Below, one piece after another: positions 17,183-25,347 of a DNA stretch of 64,000 nt. The translations under genes and the position numbers were made by a program. Every line of letters begins with the position of its first letter. The stretch's first letter is position 1. The stretch is from Hymenobacter sediminicola. Its GTDB lineage: Bacteria; Bacteroidota; Bacteroidia; Cytophagales; Hymenobacteraceae. Under the pieces are notes generated by a model, which saw only the letters and a list, made by a program, of their open reading frames with translations, made no database searches and was not told the origin of the DNA. Where the stretch lies: NCBI RefSeq assembly GCF_014250515.1, contig NZ_CP060202.1, forward strand, positions 3,979,501 through 4,043,500, in the 5' to 3' direction.

Positions 17183-18667
17183 ATGAAGAAAAGTTTATAC
17201 GCTCTTTTCCTGTTTTGTGCATTCCTTTTCACTACTCAGGTTTTTGCCGCCGATGGTCCAGTCCTGAACGGCCAGTGGCGTGGCCCATTGAAAGTACCGG
17301 GTGGCCAGCTTGAGCTGATCATAACCATCATTCCGCTCACCAACGGTGGCTACTACGCGGCCCTTGATGTGCCGCAGCAGCGTATCTACCGCATGCCGGT
17401 GGAAGTGACGGTGAAAGGCAATGAGCTTAGCCTGGAAATCGAGCAGGCGGGCAGCAGCTTCGTTGGCAAGATTCAGAACAATGGAGCCCTGCTTTCCGGC
17501 AACTGGAAGCAGCCCGGCCTGAGTGGCCCTCTGCAGTTGCAACGGGCCAAGTCCTCGGAAATGGCCGCCGGGAAAGTTCGCCTCACCCCTCCTTATCGTG
17601 AAGACGAAATCAGCTTCACCAATCCCACTGCCCGGCTGCGTTTGAGCGGCATGCTCACGGTGCCGGCCGGTCCGGGGCCTTTCCCGGCCGTTGTGCTGGT
17701 TTCCGACTCTGGGCCGCAGGACCGTGACGCCGGCGAGCAGGAATACCGCATGTTCAGTATCCTAGGCGACTACCTGACGCGCCGTGGCATTGCCGTGCTG
17801 CGCTTCGACGACCGGGGCACCGGCAAGTCGCAGGGCATTTATCTCACAGCTACCACACAGGATTTGGTAGGCGATGCGCAGGCTGCAATGGCCTTTTTGC
17901 GCGGCCGTGAGCTCATTAATCCGCAGGAAATCGGGTTCATTGGGCACGGCGAAGGTGCCAACGTAGCCCTGCTGGCCGCCGCCGATGCTGGCCCCGCCAA
18001 ACCGGCCTTTGTCATATCGATGGCCGGCTATGGCTTGCCAGGTCGCCACGTTCTTACCCGGCAGCAGTTGGAAATTATGCGTCTTATCGGCGCCAGCCCG
18101 GCACAGGTGAAGGCTTCTATGGAGTTGCACGCCGATATGATTGATATTATCCGGCAAACTCCCAACGATGCACAGGCACGCGGCAAAGTGGCGGCTACGC
18201 TTCGCATGAGCAATACCGACCTCGACCCGCACATGGCGCGGGCCCGCGCTGTACAGCTCACTTCGCCTTGGTCGCGCTACTTCATCGATTTTGAGCCTAT
18301 GCGTAAGCTACCGGATGTGAAGTGTCCGGTGCTGGCCATTAACGGGGCCGATGACCTGCAGGTGGAAGCCACAAACAACCTTGCCATGCTGCGCAAAGGC
18401 CTGCGTTCCAACCGCGACGTTACGACCCGCCGCCTAACCGGCGTGAACCACTGGCTACAGCCCAAAATGGAAGAATGGGCTATTGTGAACGGAGAACAAC
18501 AGCCTACCTTCTCGCCGAAGGCGCTGGATGTTATGCGCGAATGGATTGCCAAACGCACTACCCAGCCCAATGCGCTACCCGTCACAGTGAAGCGTGCGGC
18601 ACCAGCCAAGCCGGCCAAGGCCCCTCGGAAGCCTCGGGCTGCCGCGCAACAGCAAGCCAGCCGCTAG
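17183..18667 (+). CDS. secreted alpha/beta-hydrolase, nucleophile missing
   Basis: 494 residues: signal peptide (KKSLYALFLFCAFLFTTQVFA), a small beta-rich N-terminal domain (about 24-125, GQWRGPLKVPGGQLELIITI), then an alpha/beta-hydrolase domain (about 145-460) with PAVVLVSDSGPQDRD and LRFDDRGTGKS. The nucleophile elbow reads GHGEG, with Gly256 where the family has Ser. The acid (INGADDLQV) and His (GVNHW) remain. The basic Ala/Pro-rich tail (KRAAPAKPAKAPRKPR) is absent from its tandem paralog. It is likely either catalytically inactive or uses another chemistry. The next gene begins 64 bp downstream. Confidence 0.87.
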   Translation: MKKSLYALFLFCAFLFTTQVFAADGPVLNGQWRGPLKVPGGQLELIITIIPLTNGGYYAALDVPQQRIYRMPVEVTVKGNELSLEIEQAGSSFVGKIQNNGALLSGNWKQPGLSGPLQLQRAKSSEMAAGKVRLTPPYREDEISFTNPTARLRLSGMLTVPAGPGPFPAVVLVSDSGPQDRDAGEQEYRMFSILGDYLTRRGIAVLRFDDRGTGKSQGIYLTATTQDLVGDAQAAMAFLRGRELINPQEIGFIGHGEGANVALLAAADAGPAKPAFVISMAGYGLPGRHVLTRQQLEIMRLIGASPAQVKASMELHADMIDIIRQTPNDAQARGKVAATLRMSNTDLDPHMARARAVQLTSPWSRYFIDFEPMRKLPDVKCPVLAINGADDLQVEATNNLAMLRKGLRSNRDVTTRRLTGVNHWLQPKMEEWAIVNGEQQPTFSPKALDVMREWIAKRTTQPNALPVTVKRAAPAKPAKAPRKPRAAAQQQASR

Positions 18668-18731
18668 CCTGCAGACTCCACAGGTTGCCGTATACTTGCG
18701 TTTCTGATTGCCGACCTTTTATTCCGAGCAG

Positions 18732-20138
18732 ATGAAACGTATTTTTTCAGGAGTACAGGCTTTGCTTTGCGCACTGCTCCTGAGTGGCAGCTTTGGTGCT
18801 ACCGCCCAAGGCTCAAAGTCGGTGGCGGGTCCTTGGAATGGTATCCTGGAAACGCCAAATCCGGCACAGCTCATTATCAACATCAGCGAACCGCCGAATG
18901 GGCCACGTATTGCTGCGCTGAGCGTTCCGCAGCAAAAAGTAACCGATATGGCCTTCTCCGGTGCAGAAATGCAGGGAGACAGTTTGGTGCTGCTTTCCGA
19001 TTTTCTGGGGCTGCGCTACGCCGCTAAGCTTTCTGTCGATGGCCAGCAACTCAAAGGCCTTTGGAAGCAGAACGGGGAAAAATGGAATCTGACGCTGACC
19101 CGGGGCCTGCCCGCCCCACCGCCCCCACCCAAGCGCCCGCAGGACCCGACTCCGCCACTCCCTTACCGCGAGCAGGAAGTTAGTTTTCAGAACCCACGAA
19201 GCAACCAGCAACTGACCGGCACGCTCACGCTGCCCGCTGGCAAAGGTCCTTTTCCGGCAGTGGTACTGGTATCAGGGTCGGGGCCGCAGGACCGGGATGA
19301 GGCTCTCATGGGCCACCGCCCGTTCCTAGTACTGGCTGACTACCTGACGCGCCGGGGCGTTGCCGTGCTGCGCTACGACGACCGGGGCGTGGGCAAATCA
19401 GGCGGCACGTACGCAACGGCTACCACCGCCGACTTCCTGACCGATGCGCAGGCAGCACTGCAGTTCCTGCGTACCCAGCCAGGTATTCAGCCGAAGCGGG
19501 TGGGCATGATTGGGCACAGTGAGGGAGGGACTATTGCGTTGCTGGCAGGTGCTCAGCCCGCGCCGCCCGCCTTCATTGTGTCGCTGGCCGGCGTGGGCGT
19601 GAGCGGCACCGAACTGCTGATTCGCCAACAGGCTGACCTATTGCGCACGGCTGGCCTCGACACTGCCCATCTGCAGCAGTTGCGCCGCACCCAGCAGCAG
19701 GTTCTACAGATTATCACCACTACTCTCGACAACCCGCCTGCTATATCCAAGGTGGTGCCTTTGCTGAAACAGGCCAGCCCCGGCGTTACGGAATCAGCCC
19801 TCACAGCCATGGCAACCCAAATGACGGCCCCTTGGTATCGGCATTTCCTAACTCTCAATCCACAGCCCGAACTGGCGAGGGTGAAAGCGCCGGTATTGGC
19901 CCTCAATGGCAGCAAAGATTTGCAGGTTGCCGCTGACCTGAACTTGCCCGCCATTGAGAAAGGCCTGAAAGCGGGCGGCAACCGCGACGTGACTATTCAG
20001 CAGCTTGATGGGCTAAATCACCTGCTGCAGACTGCTACAACGGGGTTGCCATCGGAGTACGGCCAGCTGGATGAAACCATTTCCCCCGCAGCACTGCAAC
20101 TCATTGGTAACTGGATAGCCAGCCACACCAAGCGCTAA
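18732..20138 (+). CDS. secreted alpha/beta-hydrolase
   Basis: 468 residues, paralogous to the preceding gene along the whole length. Signal peptide (RIFSGVQALLCALLLSGSFG, cleavage near TAQ), the same beta-rich N-terminal domain (GPWNGILETPNPAQLIINIS), a Pro-rich linker (APPPPPKRPQDPTPPLP), then the hydrolase domain with PAVVLVSGSGPQDRD and an intact elbow GHSEG (Ser263). The acid lies in LNGSKDLQV and His in GLNHLLQ. It is probably a periplasmic esterase or peptidase-like hydrolase. I start at 18732 because the signal peptide begins there, not at the in-frame ATG at 18708. Confidence 0.88.
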   Translation: MKRIFSGVQALLCALLLSGSFGATAQGSKSVAGPWNGILETPNPAQLIINISEPPNGPRIAALSVPQQKVTDMAFSGAEMQGDSLVLLSDFLGLRYAAKLSVDGQQLKGLWKQNGEKWNLTLTRGLPAPPPPPKRPQDPTPPLPYREQEVSFQNPRSNQQLTGTLTLPAGKGPFPAVVLVSGSGPQDRDEALMGHRPFLVLADYLTRRGVAVLRYDDRGVGKSGGTYATATTADFLTDAQAALQFLRTQPGIQPKRVGMIGHSEGGTIALLAGAQPAPPAFIVSLAGVGVSGTELLIRQQADLLRTAGLDTAHLQQLRRTQQQVLQIITTTLDNPPAISKVVPLLKQASPGVTESALTAMATQMTAPWYRHFLTLNPQPELARVKAPVLALNGSKDLQVAADLNLPAIEKGLKAGGNRDVTIQQLDGLNHLLQTATTGLPSEYGQLDETISPAALQLIGNWIASHTKR

Positions 20139-20146
20139 CTGACCAC

Positions 20147-20195
20147 AAAACAAAAGTGGCCTACTCAGCACAATGCTGGGCAGGCCGCTTTTGTT
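20147..20195. terminator. terminator between hydrolase and MFS genes
   Basis: CAAAAGTGGCCT and AGGCCGCTTTTG form a 12-bp stem with one G-T pair, and CAGCA/TGCTG pairs inside it. It lies between convergent genes. Confidence 0.75.
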
Positions 20196-20225
20196 TGCAC
20201 TCTAGCGCTTACTGCGCTTACGCTG

Positions 20226-21506
20226 CTAGGCTTTCACCTTCTCTGGAGTCATATCAAGCCGGCGCAATTTGTCGGCGCGCCAGGCCGTGATGCCCACTAC
20301 CAGAATGGTCATGCCTCCGCCAAACACGACGGAACGCACCACGCCCAACAACCGCGCCGCTGCTCCCGACTCGAACGAGCCGATTTCGTTGCTGGAGCCA
20401 ATGAAGATGTTGTTCACGGCTGAAACCCGGCCTTTCATGTACTCCGGCGTATAGGTGTGCAGCAGTGTGGAGCGCACGATAACGGAAACCGAATCGAAGA
20501 CTCCCGTCATAAAGAGCAGGAAAAGCGAAAGCCAAAAGTTGGTAGACAGAGCAAACAGAATAGTGGCTACCCCGAAGCCTGCTACTGCCCACAGCAATTT
20601 GCGGCCCGCGTGGCGCTTAAGCGGAAAGTAGGTCAGAAACACTGCCATCAGGACCGAACCCACTGCGGGAGCCGATTCCAGATGCCCTAGCCCGGCGGCC
20701 CCTACTTTCAGAATATCCACTGCAAACACCGGCAGCAGCGCCACAGCTCCCCCAAATAGCACCGCAAATAGGTCGAGCGACAAGGCGGCCAACACGAGCT
20801 GGTTCTGAAAGATAAACTGCAGCCCACTCAGCACACTGTCTTTCAGGCCCAGCTTCTCTCCCTCCAGCGGCGGCAGCGGCCGTGACGCAATCTGCAGGAA
20901 CTGCAGTAGTGCCAGGCCCAGCAGCACCGAAGCCACCGTATAAGAAGCAGCCACGCCCAAGTGCGCAATCAGGTAGCCCCCAATGGCCGGCCCCATGACG
21001 GAGGCAGCCTGGTACGTTGTGCTGTTCCAGGTCACGGCATTGGCTAGTTTGTCGCGGGAGGGCAGCAACTGCGGCATAAATGAGAATAGCGCCGGCCCCA
21101 GAAAGCCGCGCGCAATGCCACTCAAAAATATTACGCTGTAGAGTGGCAGCGTATAAAACGACTCTTTTGCCAGCAGCCCAATGCCGGCCGGCGAAGCAAA
21201 GAACCATAGCGCGGCTGCACAGAGCACCAGCACTCCTACCGCAGCCACAATAATGTTCTTGCGCCGCACCGAATCGGCAACATGCCCGGCATACAGCGAC
21301 ACTGTGATACTAGGAATGGCCTCCGCCAACCCAATCAGGCCCAGAGCCAGCGGATCATTGGTCAGCTTGAATATCTGCCAGCTGACGACCAAGCCCTGAA
21401 TACGCGTAGCAATAGTCAGGAATATCCGCGCCGAAATCAGACGACGAAAGTCCGGTAGACGTAGTGCGGCATACGAGTCGTGGCGCGGAATAGAAGAATC
21501 GGGCAT
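20226..21506 (-). CDS. MFS transporter, EntS/DHA3-like
   Basis: A 426-residue inner-membrane transporter of the major facilitator superfamily with about 12 hydrophobic segments. The N-terminus (YAALRLPDFRRLISARIFLT) and the cytoplasmic loop SLYAGHVADSVRRKNIIV between TM2 and TM3 are typical. The segment YTPEYMKGRVSAVNNIFIGSSNEIGSF resembles the EntS-type exporters (DHA3 group) that export siderophores or drugs. No siderophore synthesis gene lies nearby, so the substrate is unassigned. It is convergent with the hydrolase pair and divergent from the small gene at 21660. Confidence 0.88.
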   Translation of the reverse strand: MPDSSIPRHDSYAALRLPDFRRLISARIFLTIATRIQGLVVSWQIFKLTNDPLALGLIGLAEAIPSITVSLYAGHVADSVRRKNIIVAAVGVLVLCAAALWFFASPAGIGLLAKESFYTLPLYSVIFLSGIARGFLGPALFSFMPQLLPSRDKLANAVTWNSTTYQAASVMGPAIGGYLIAHLGVAASYTVASVLLGLALLQFLQIASRPLPPLEGEKLGLKDSVLSGLQFIFQNQLVLAALSLDLFAVLFGGAVALLPVFAVDILKVGAAGLGHLESAPAVGSVLMAVFLTYFPLKRHAGRKLLWAVAGFGVATILFALSTNFWLSLFLLFMTGVFDSVSVIVRSTLLHTYTPEYMKGRVSAVNNIFIGSSNEIGSFESGAAARLLGVVRSVVFGGGMTILVVGITAWRADKLRRLDMTPEKVKA

Positions 21507-21659
21507 AGAAGTGTGTCACAGGCGAAGAAGCGGCAAAGGTAGAGGCTACGCATCGGCAAGCCCCGTATTTCTGCGGCGCTGCTCTTGTTTGCCGGCTGCT
21601 TCTTCGTAAAATTGATTGAAACCGGCCCTCTATTATTTCCGGCCGACTTCCCCACCATT

Positions 21660-22082
21660 ATGCCCCAATCCGTTCAGGTCGCCGATTTTGCGGAACTCAC
21701 TTTCCGGGAAGACCTCCGCGTGCTGCTAGCCCGCTGGCTGCGCCCTATTTCTTCACTTGAGCTGCAACAGAGCTACGAGGCGCTCCTGGCAATGGCAGCA
21801 CCCCACCGCTGCCGCTTCTGGCTGCTTGATTTGCGCCGCCGTGGCACCAGCACTGAAGACGACACCCATTGGGTACTGGAAATATTTTTGCCACAGCTGG
21901 CCCCTCGCTTGGGCGGCCGGATCTATCTAGCCTTTCTTGTCTCGCCGGTTCACTTGGCCGTCATTGACCAGGAGAGCGGTGCACCGCTGGTGGCAAATGC
22001 CCATTGCCATGCCCGGCTTTTTACGGATGAAGGACTAGCCTCTGCTTGGCTGGCGCGGCGGCACCAGCATGAGAGTGTATAG
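21660..22082 (+). CDS. hypothetical protein (140 aa)
   Basis: I do not recognise a family. From the ATG at 21660 (MPQSVQVADFAELTFREDLR) it gives 140 residues with no signal peptide or membrane segment. The sequence alternates helical and hydrophobic strand-like stretches (CRFWLLDLRRR, IYLAFLVSPVHLAVI), in the style of STAS-like or SpoIIAA-like small alpha/beta domains, which are common in Hymenobacter; that comparison is only by pattern. It is alone between a divergent transporter and an A/T-rich leader region of the sigma factor. Confidence 0.7.
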   Translation: MPQSVQVADFAELTFREDLRVLLARWLRPISSLELQQSYEALLAMAAPHRCRFWLLDLRRRGTSTEDDTHWVLEIFLPQLAPRLGGRIYLAFLVSPVHLAVIDQESGAPLVANAHCHARLFTDEGLASAWLARRHQHESV

Positions 22083-22232
22083 CACTAGCACCCATGCTAT
22101 TTTTTCTACCCCTGAATCAAGTACTTATCAAAAAAACTAGCGGAGCTTACAATAGAAAACATCTAATTGTCAATGTTCTATGAAAAGGTTTTGAAAAACC
22201 AGAAAAAAATTTCGCTTTGGGCATTCTAGGCA

Positions 22233-22263
22233 TTGTGATTAGTCCGGCAGTTACATACATTTG
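22233..22263 (+). promoter_or_regulatory. promoter of the ECF sigma gene
   Basis: TTG at 22233-22235, a 20-base spacer, then TACATTTG at 22256-22263, matching the Bacteroidota housekeeping promoter. Transcription would start near 22270 and give a 90-base leader before the ATG at 22361. The region 22083-22260 is A/T-rich and contains the small hairpin GGTTTT/AAAACC. Confidence 0.6.
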
Positions 22264-22360
22264 GTTCAAGAGGTTCTTCATCATTCGCTCATCTCGAGTT
22301 TTTTCACGGTAACTGCACAATATGGCATAAAGCTCTACGTTTCTTAACCTGTAGTTCTTT

Positions 22361-22996
22361 ATGGAAACCATGCAGCCGAGCGACTCCGCTCTTATATCCC
22401 TTTACATTGCTGGCAATGAAGAGGCCTTCGCGCATTTGCTCGAACGGCACAAGGCCCGTGTTTTCACGACAATCATGTTGATTGTGCGCGATGAAGACGT
22501 GGCCGAAGACCTGCTGCAGGACACATTCATAAAGGCGATTCACACCATGAAAGGTGGCCGCTACAATGAGGAGGGCAAATTCTCCTCTTGGATCTGCCGT
22601 ATTGCCCACAATCTGGCCATTGATTTTTTCCGTCGGGAGAAGCGTAGCCCCCTACTTAATCTTGACACAGCCAGTCATGCCTTCAATTCACTCTCGCACG
22701 CCGAAGAGGGAGTGGAGGCGGCTCTTACGCGGGAGGAAACCTATGCCCGGCTTCGGGAGTTAATACAGGACCTGCCTGCAGCACAAAAGGAAGTACTCGT
22801 GATGCGCCATTACGGCGACATGAGCTTTCAGGAAATTGCTGATGCAACGGGGGTAAGCATCAACACCGCCTTGGGGCGGATGCGCTACGCACTGATTAAC
22901 CTGCGGAAAAAAATGGCCGCACAGCCCGTTTTCTATGATCAAAACCTTTACCCACGAGAAACTGCTCCGGTACGTATACAACGAATTGCCAGCTAA
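22361..22996 (+). CDS. ECF RNA polymerase sigma factor
   Basis: A 211-residue sigma-70 family regulator with only regions 2 and 4. Region 2 (about 10-90) has the core-binding helix DEDVAEDLLQDTFIKAIH and the -10 reading helix GKFSSWICRIAHNLAIDFFR. Region 4 (about 130-190) has LPAAQKEVLVMRHYGDMSFQ and the helix-turn-helix EIADATGVSINTALGRMRYA. It would redirect RNA polymerase to a regulon, perhaps envelope stress. Its 3' end overlaps the next gene by 62 bases in another frame, so the two proteins are co-expressed. The extra C-terminal tail from about 190 is encoded in that overlap. Confidence 0.93.
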   Translation: METMQPSDSALISLYIAGNEEAFAHLLERHKARVFTTIMLIVRDEDVAEDLLQDTFIKAIHTMKGGRYNEEGKFSSWICRIAHNLAIDFFRREKRSPLLNLDTASHAFNSLSHAEEGVEAALTREETYARLRELIQDLPAAQKEVLVMRHYGDMSFQEIADATGVSINTALGRMRYALINLRKKMAAQPVFYDQNLYPRETAPVRIQRIAS

Positions 22997-23165
22997 TGAG
23001 CAGCAAGAGATAGAGCAAGCCTTGCAGCACGACGCCGAACTGGCGGCCACCTGCGCCGACCTGCTGCTAGCCCAACGCACCCTCGACAGCCTGCGCCACA
23101 AACCTGGCCAGCGCAGCACCGAGGCTATTCTGCAGTACTCCCGCACGTTTCTACGCTCGGCGTAG
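22935..23165 (+). CDS. small anti-sigma-like protein
   Basis: A 76-residue protein starting IKTFTHEKLLRYVYNELPAN, a pattern like the N-terminus of zf-HC2 anti-sigma domains (a short helix, then E-x-E..I..AL..D.EL). The usual HxxxCxxC zinc motif is missing (only one Cys, in ATCADLL) and there is no membrane helix. It overlaps the sigma gene by 62 bases, which supports a linked role, most simply as a cytoplasmic partner that restrains the sigma factor. The function is inferred from position and pattern only. Confidence 0.7.
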   Translation: MIKTFTHEKLLRYVYNELPANEQQEIEQALQHDAELAATCADLLLAQRTLDSLRHKPGQRSTEAILQYSRTFLRSA

Positions 23166-23186
23166 GAACTTCTCTCCCCTTTTCGT

Positions 23187-23236
23187 CATCCTGCCTAGGC
23201 TGTTTCACGCACAGCTTAGGCAGGATGCTGTTTTTA
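23187..23236 (+). terminator. terminator after the sigma/partner operon
   Basis: CATCCTGCCTAGGCTGT and ACAGCTTAGGCAGGATG form a 17-bp stem with one G-T pair around a 7-base loop, followed by CTGTTTTT. Confidence 0.85.
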
Positions 23237-23271
23237 GGGGATATTTGTGCGTATTCTTTTGCCATTGCTTT

Positions 23272-23991
23272 ATGCGGAAGTCCGAGCGTTACCGTCGCTT
23301 TCTGGAATATTTCACGACCAATTTCCCGCAGCCGGAAACGGAGTTGCATTACCGCAACCCCTACGAACTGATTGTGGCGGTAGTACTAAGCGCGCAGTGT
23401 ACGGATAAGCGCGTAAATCAAGTAATGCCTGCCCTCCTGGAGCAATTCCCGACGCCTGAGCAACTGGCTGCAGCCACAGCCGACGACATTTTCCCGTTCA
23501 TTCGCAGCGTTTCCTACCCTAATAATAAAGCCAAGCACCTAGCTGGGCTTGGACGCATGCTCTTGGCTGATTTTGGCGGCGAAGTACCTAGCAGCATCGA
23601 GGAACTGCAACGGCTACCTGGCGTAGGGCGCAAGACGGCCAACGTAGTTGTTTCGGTGATTTATAATCAGCCCGCTATGGCCGTGGATACGCACGTGTTT
23701 CGGGTTTCGCACCGGTTAGGACTGGTGGCCCGTACGGCTACTACGCCATTGGCTGTTGAAAAGGAATTGGTGCAGCATATCCCGCAGGATCTTATTCCGA
23801 AAGCGCACCACTGGCTGATTTTACATGGCCGCTACATTTGTGTAGCTCGCCAACCCAAATGCGCCATTTGTCCACTCACTGAGTGGTGCAAATACTACGC
23901 TGAGGTAGTTGCCAAACAAATCACCCCGAATGCAAAACCTGCTTCAGCAAGCCTTAATGCAGAAAATAAACAGGCACCTAGTACAACTTAG
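23272..23991 (+). CDS. nth: endonuclease III
   Basis: A base-excision repair glycosylase/AP lyase that removes oxidised pyrimidines. From the ATG at 23272 (MRKSERYRRFLEYF) it has 239 residues. Visible marks are NPYELIVAVVLSAQCTDKRVN, the helix-hairpin-helix LPGVGRKTANVV with the catalytic Lys, AVDTHVFRVSHRLGL with the catalytic Asp, and the iron-sulfur ligands Cys-x6-Cys-x2-Cys-x5-Cys in CVARQPKCAICPLTEWC. The short tail after the cluster is Ala/Asn-rich. I reject the upstream in-frame start at 23245 because it adds an unrelated Cys/Phe-rich leader. Confidence 0.96.
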   Translation: MRKSERYRRFLEYFTTNFPQPETELHYRNPYELIVAVVLSAQCTDKRVNQVMPALLEQFPTPEQLAAATADDIFPFIRSVSYPNNKAKHLAGLGRMLLADFGGEVPSSIEELQRLPGVGRKTANVVVSVIYNQPAMAVDTHVFRVSHRLGLVARTATTPLAVEKELVQHIPQDLIPKAHHWLILHGRYICVARQPKCAICPLTEWCKYYAEVVAKQITPNAKPASASLNAENKQAPSTT

Positions 23992-24027
23992 TATATAAAT
24001 GGCCTTCTTAAGCACAAACATCAAGGA

Positions 24028-25251
24028 CTAGCAAGCTTGTTCGAGTATCTTCTGTACCGATACCGCCATCTGCTCGCGGTCAAAGGCACTTATAGCTACT
24101 TCACGTCCGGCTTTACCAGCGGCTTCTAATTGTGCAGGCGCAGCAAGCAGCTTAGCGAGCAGTGCGCTCAACGCCGCAGCGTCGCTGGGAGGCGAGTACC
24201 AGCCACAGCCGTATGTTTCCACCAAGTCTCGTGTCCAGCCATTATTTGTCACGATGACGGGTGTGCCGACGGCGAGGCTGTCGTAGAATTTCGCCGGCGA
24301 ATTTGTGTCCAGCACGGACATTCCTAGGAACGATACCACCGACACTTCCGCCAGCCGAAACCAGCTAAATACAGCGTGCCTGGGCTGTGGTAGTACCAAC
24401 CGTATAGCCGAACAGCGGGCAGCGGCTTCCCGTACTCGTGGCTCATCGAACCCGAGCCCCAGAAAAAGCCACGTCAGGTTAGGCACCTGAGTGGCCAATA
24501 GCTCTGCTGCTGCCAGCAGCGTCGGAATATCGTTGGCGCGGCCCAGTGTACCAGCATAAAGCACTATACGGCGTCCTTCCAAACCCTGCTCGCGCCGCAA
24601 AGCCTCCAAAGCTACATCAGTTGCGCTGGTGGCCAAATCCAGGTCGGTGCCATTGAGCACCGTAGTAACCTTGGAAGGCAGTGCCAATGGAGCTTCTGCA
24701 CTTGGGGCTCCCAAAACGGTTTCCACGTAGCGCGTCATGTCCGGCGAAAGTGCCATAATATGCTGAGCGCTCCTGTACAGGCTTTTTTCTAGCGCAAACA
24801 AGCGCCGCTGCGCCCAGCGGTTCGGTATAGCGCCCATGGCAATAGGAAACGAAGGCCACAGATCCTGCACTTCGAATACCCAAGGCACCTTTCGCCAGCG
24901 TGCTACCCGCGCCGCAGCCCAGGCCGCTGTCAGGGGCGTGCTGATACCCCAGATGACATCGGGCTTATCAATTCGCAGACCTTCCTGCACCGCGTAAGCC
25001 GCATATTGCCCGAACGCCAGGCCGCGCCGCGCAACTCCCATCCGGTTTTCATACGGCACTTCAGCAGCCCGCATCTCTACCCCTTCTGGCAACCACGGAA
25101 ACTGCTGCGTAAGCCGTTGCCGCTCCCATGTGCGCGTCGTAATTAGCGTGATACGATGTGTGCGGGCCAAGTGCGCCAACAGCGAATAGTGCCGGCTGGT
25201 GGCCGGGCAATCCGGATTGGTGTGATACTGGCTGAAAACGGCTATGTGCAC
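24028..25251 (-). CDS. glycosyltransferase (GT4, WbuB-like)
   Basis: A 407-residue two-domain GT-B glycosyltransferase, likely adding a sugar to a lipid-linked surface polysaccharide. The N-terminal domain starts HIAVFSQYHTNPDCPATSRH, a pattern typical of WbuB-type enzymes, and contains PWVFEVQDLWPSF. The C-terminal donor domain has RIVLYAGTLGRANDIPTLL and the acidic NSPAKFYDSLAVGTPVIVTN, equivalent to the EX7E nucleotide-sugar motif with partial change. No other polysaccharide gene adjoins it. Donor and acceptor are unknown. Confidence 0.88.
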   Translation of the reverse strand: MHIAVFSQYHTNPDCPATSRHYSLLAHLARTHRITLITTRTWERQRLTQQFPWLPEGVEMRAAEVPYENRMGVARRGLAFGQYAAYAVQEGLRIDKPDVIWGISTPLTAAWAAARVARWRKVPWVFEVQDLWPSFPIAMGAIPNRWAQRRLFALEKSLYRSAQHIMALSPDMTRYVETVLGAPSAEAPLALPSKVTTVLNGTDLDLATSATDVALEALRREQGLEGRRIVLYAGTLGRANDIPTLLAAAELLATQVPNLTWLFLGLGFDEPRVREAAARCSAIRLVLPQPRHAVFSWFRLAEVSVVSFLGMSVLDTNSPAKFYDSLAVGTPVIVTNNGWTRDLVETYGCGWYSPPSDAAALSALLAKLLAAPAQLEAAGKAGREVAISAFDREQMAVSVQKILEQAC

Positions 25252-25347
25252 GTTGTAACAGTTACGAATGATGCCGTGTAAGTCGATGCTGCGCAGCTAC
25301 TGAACTCTTGCAGAACCGGCTTCTTAGCGCTTTATGCAGCCTTCCCT

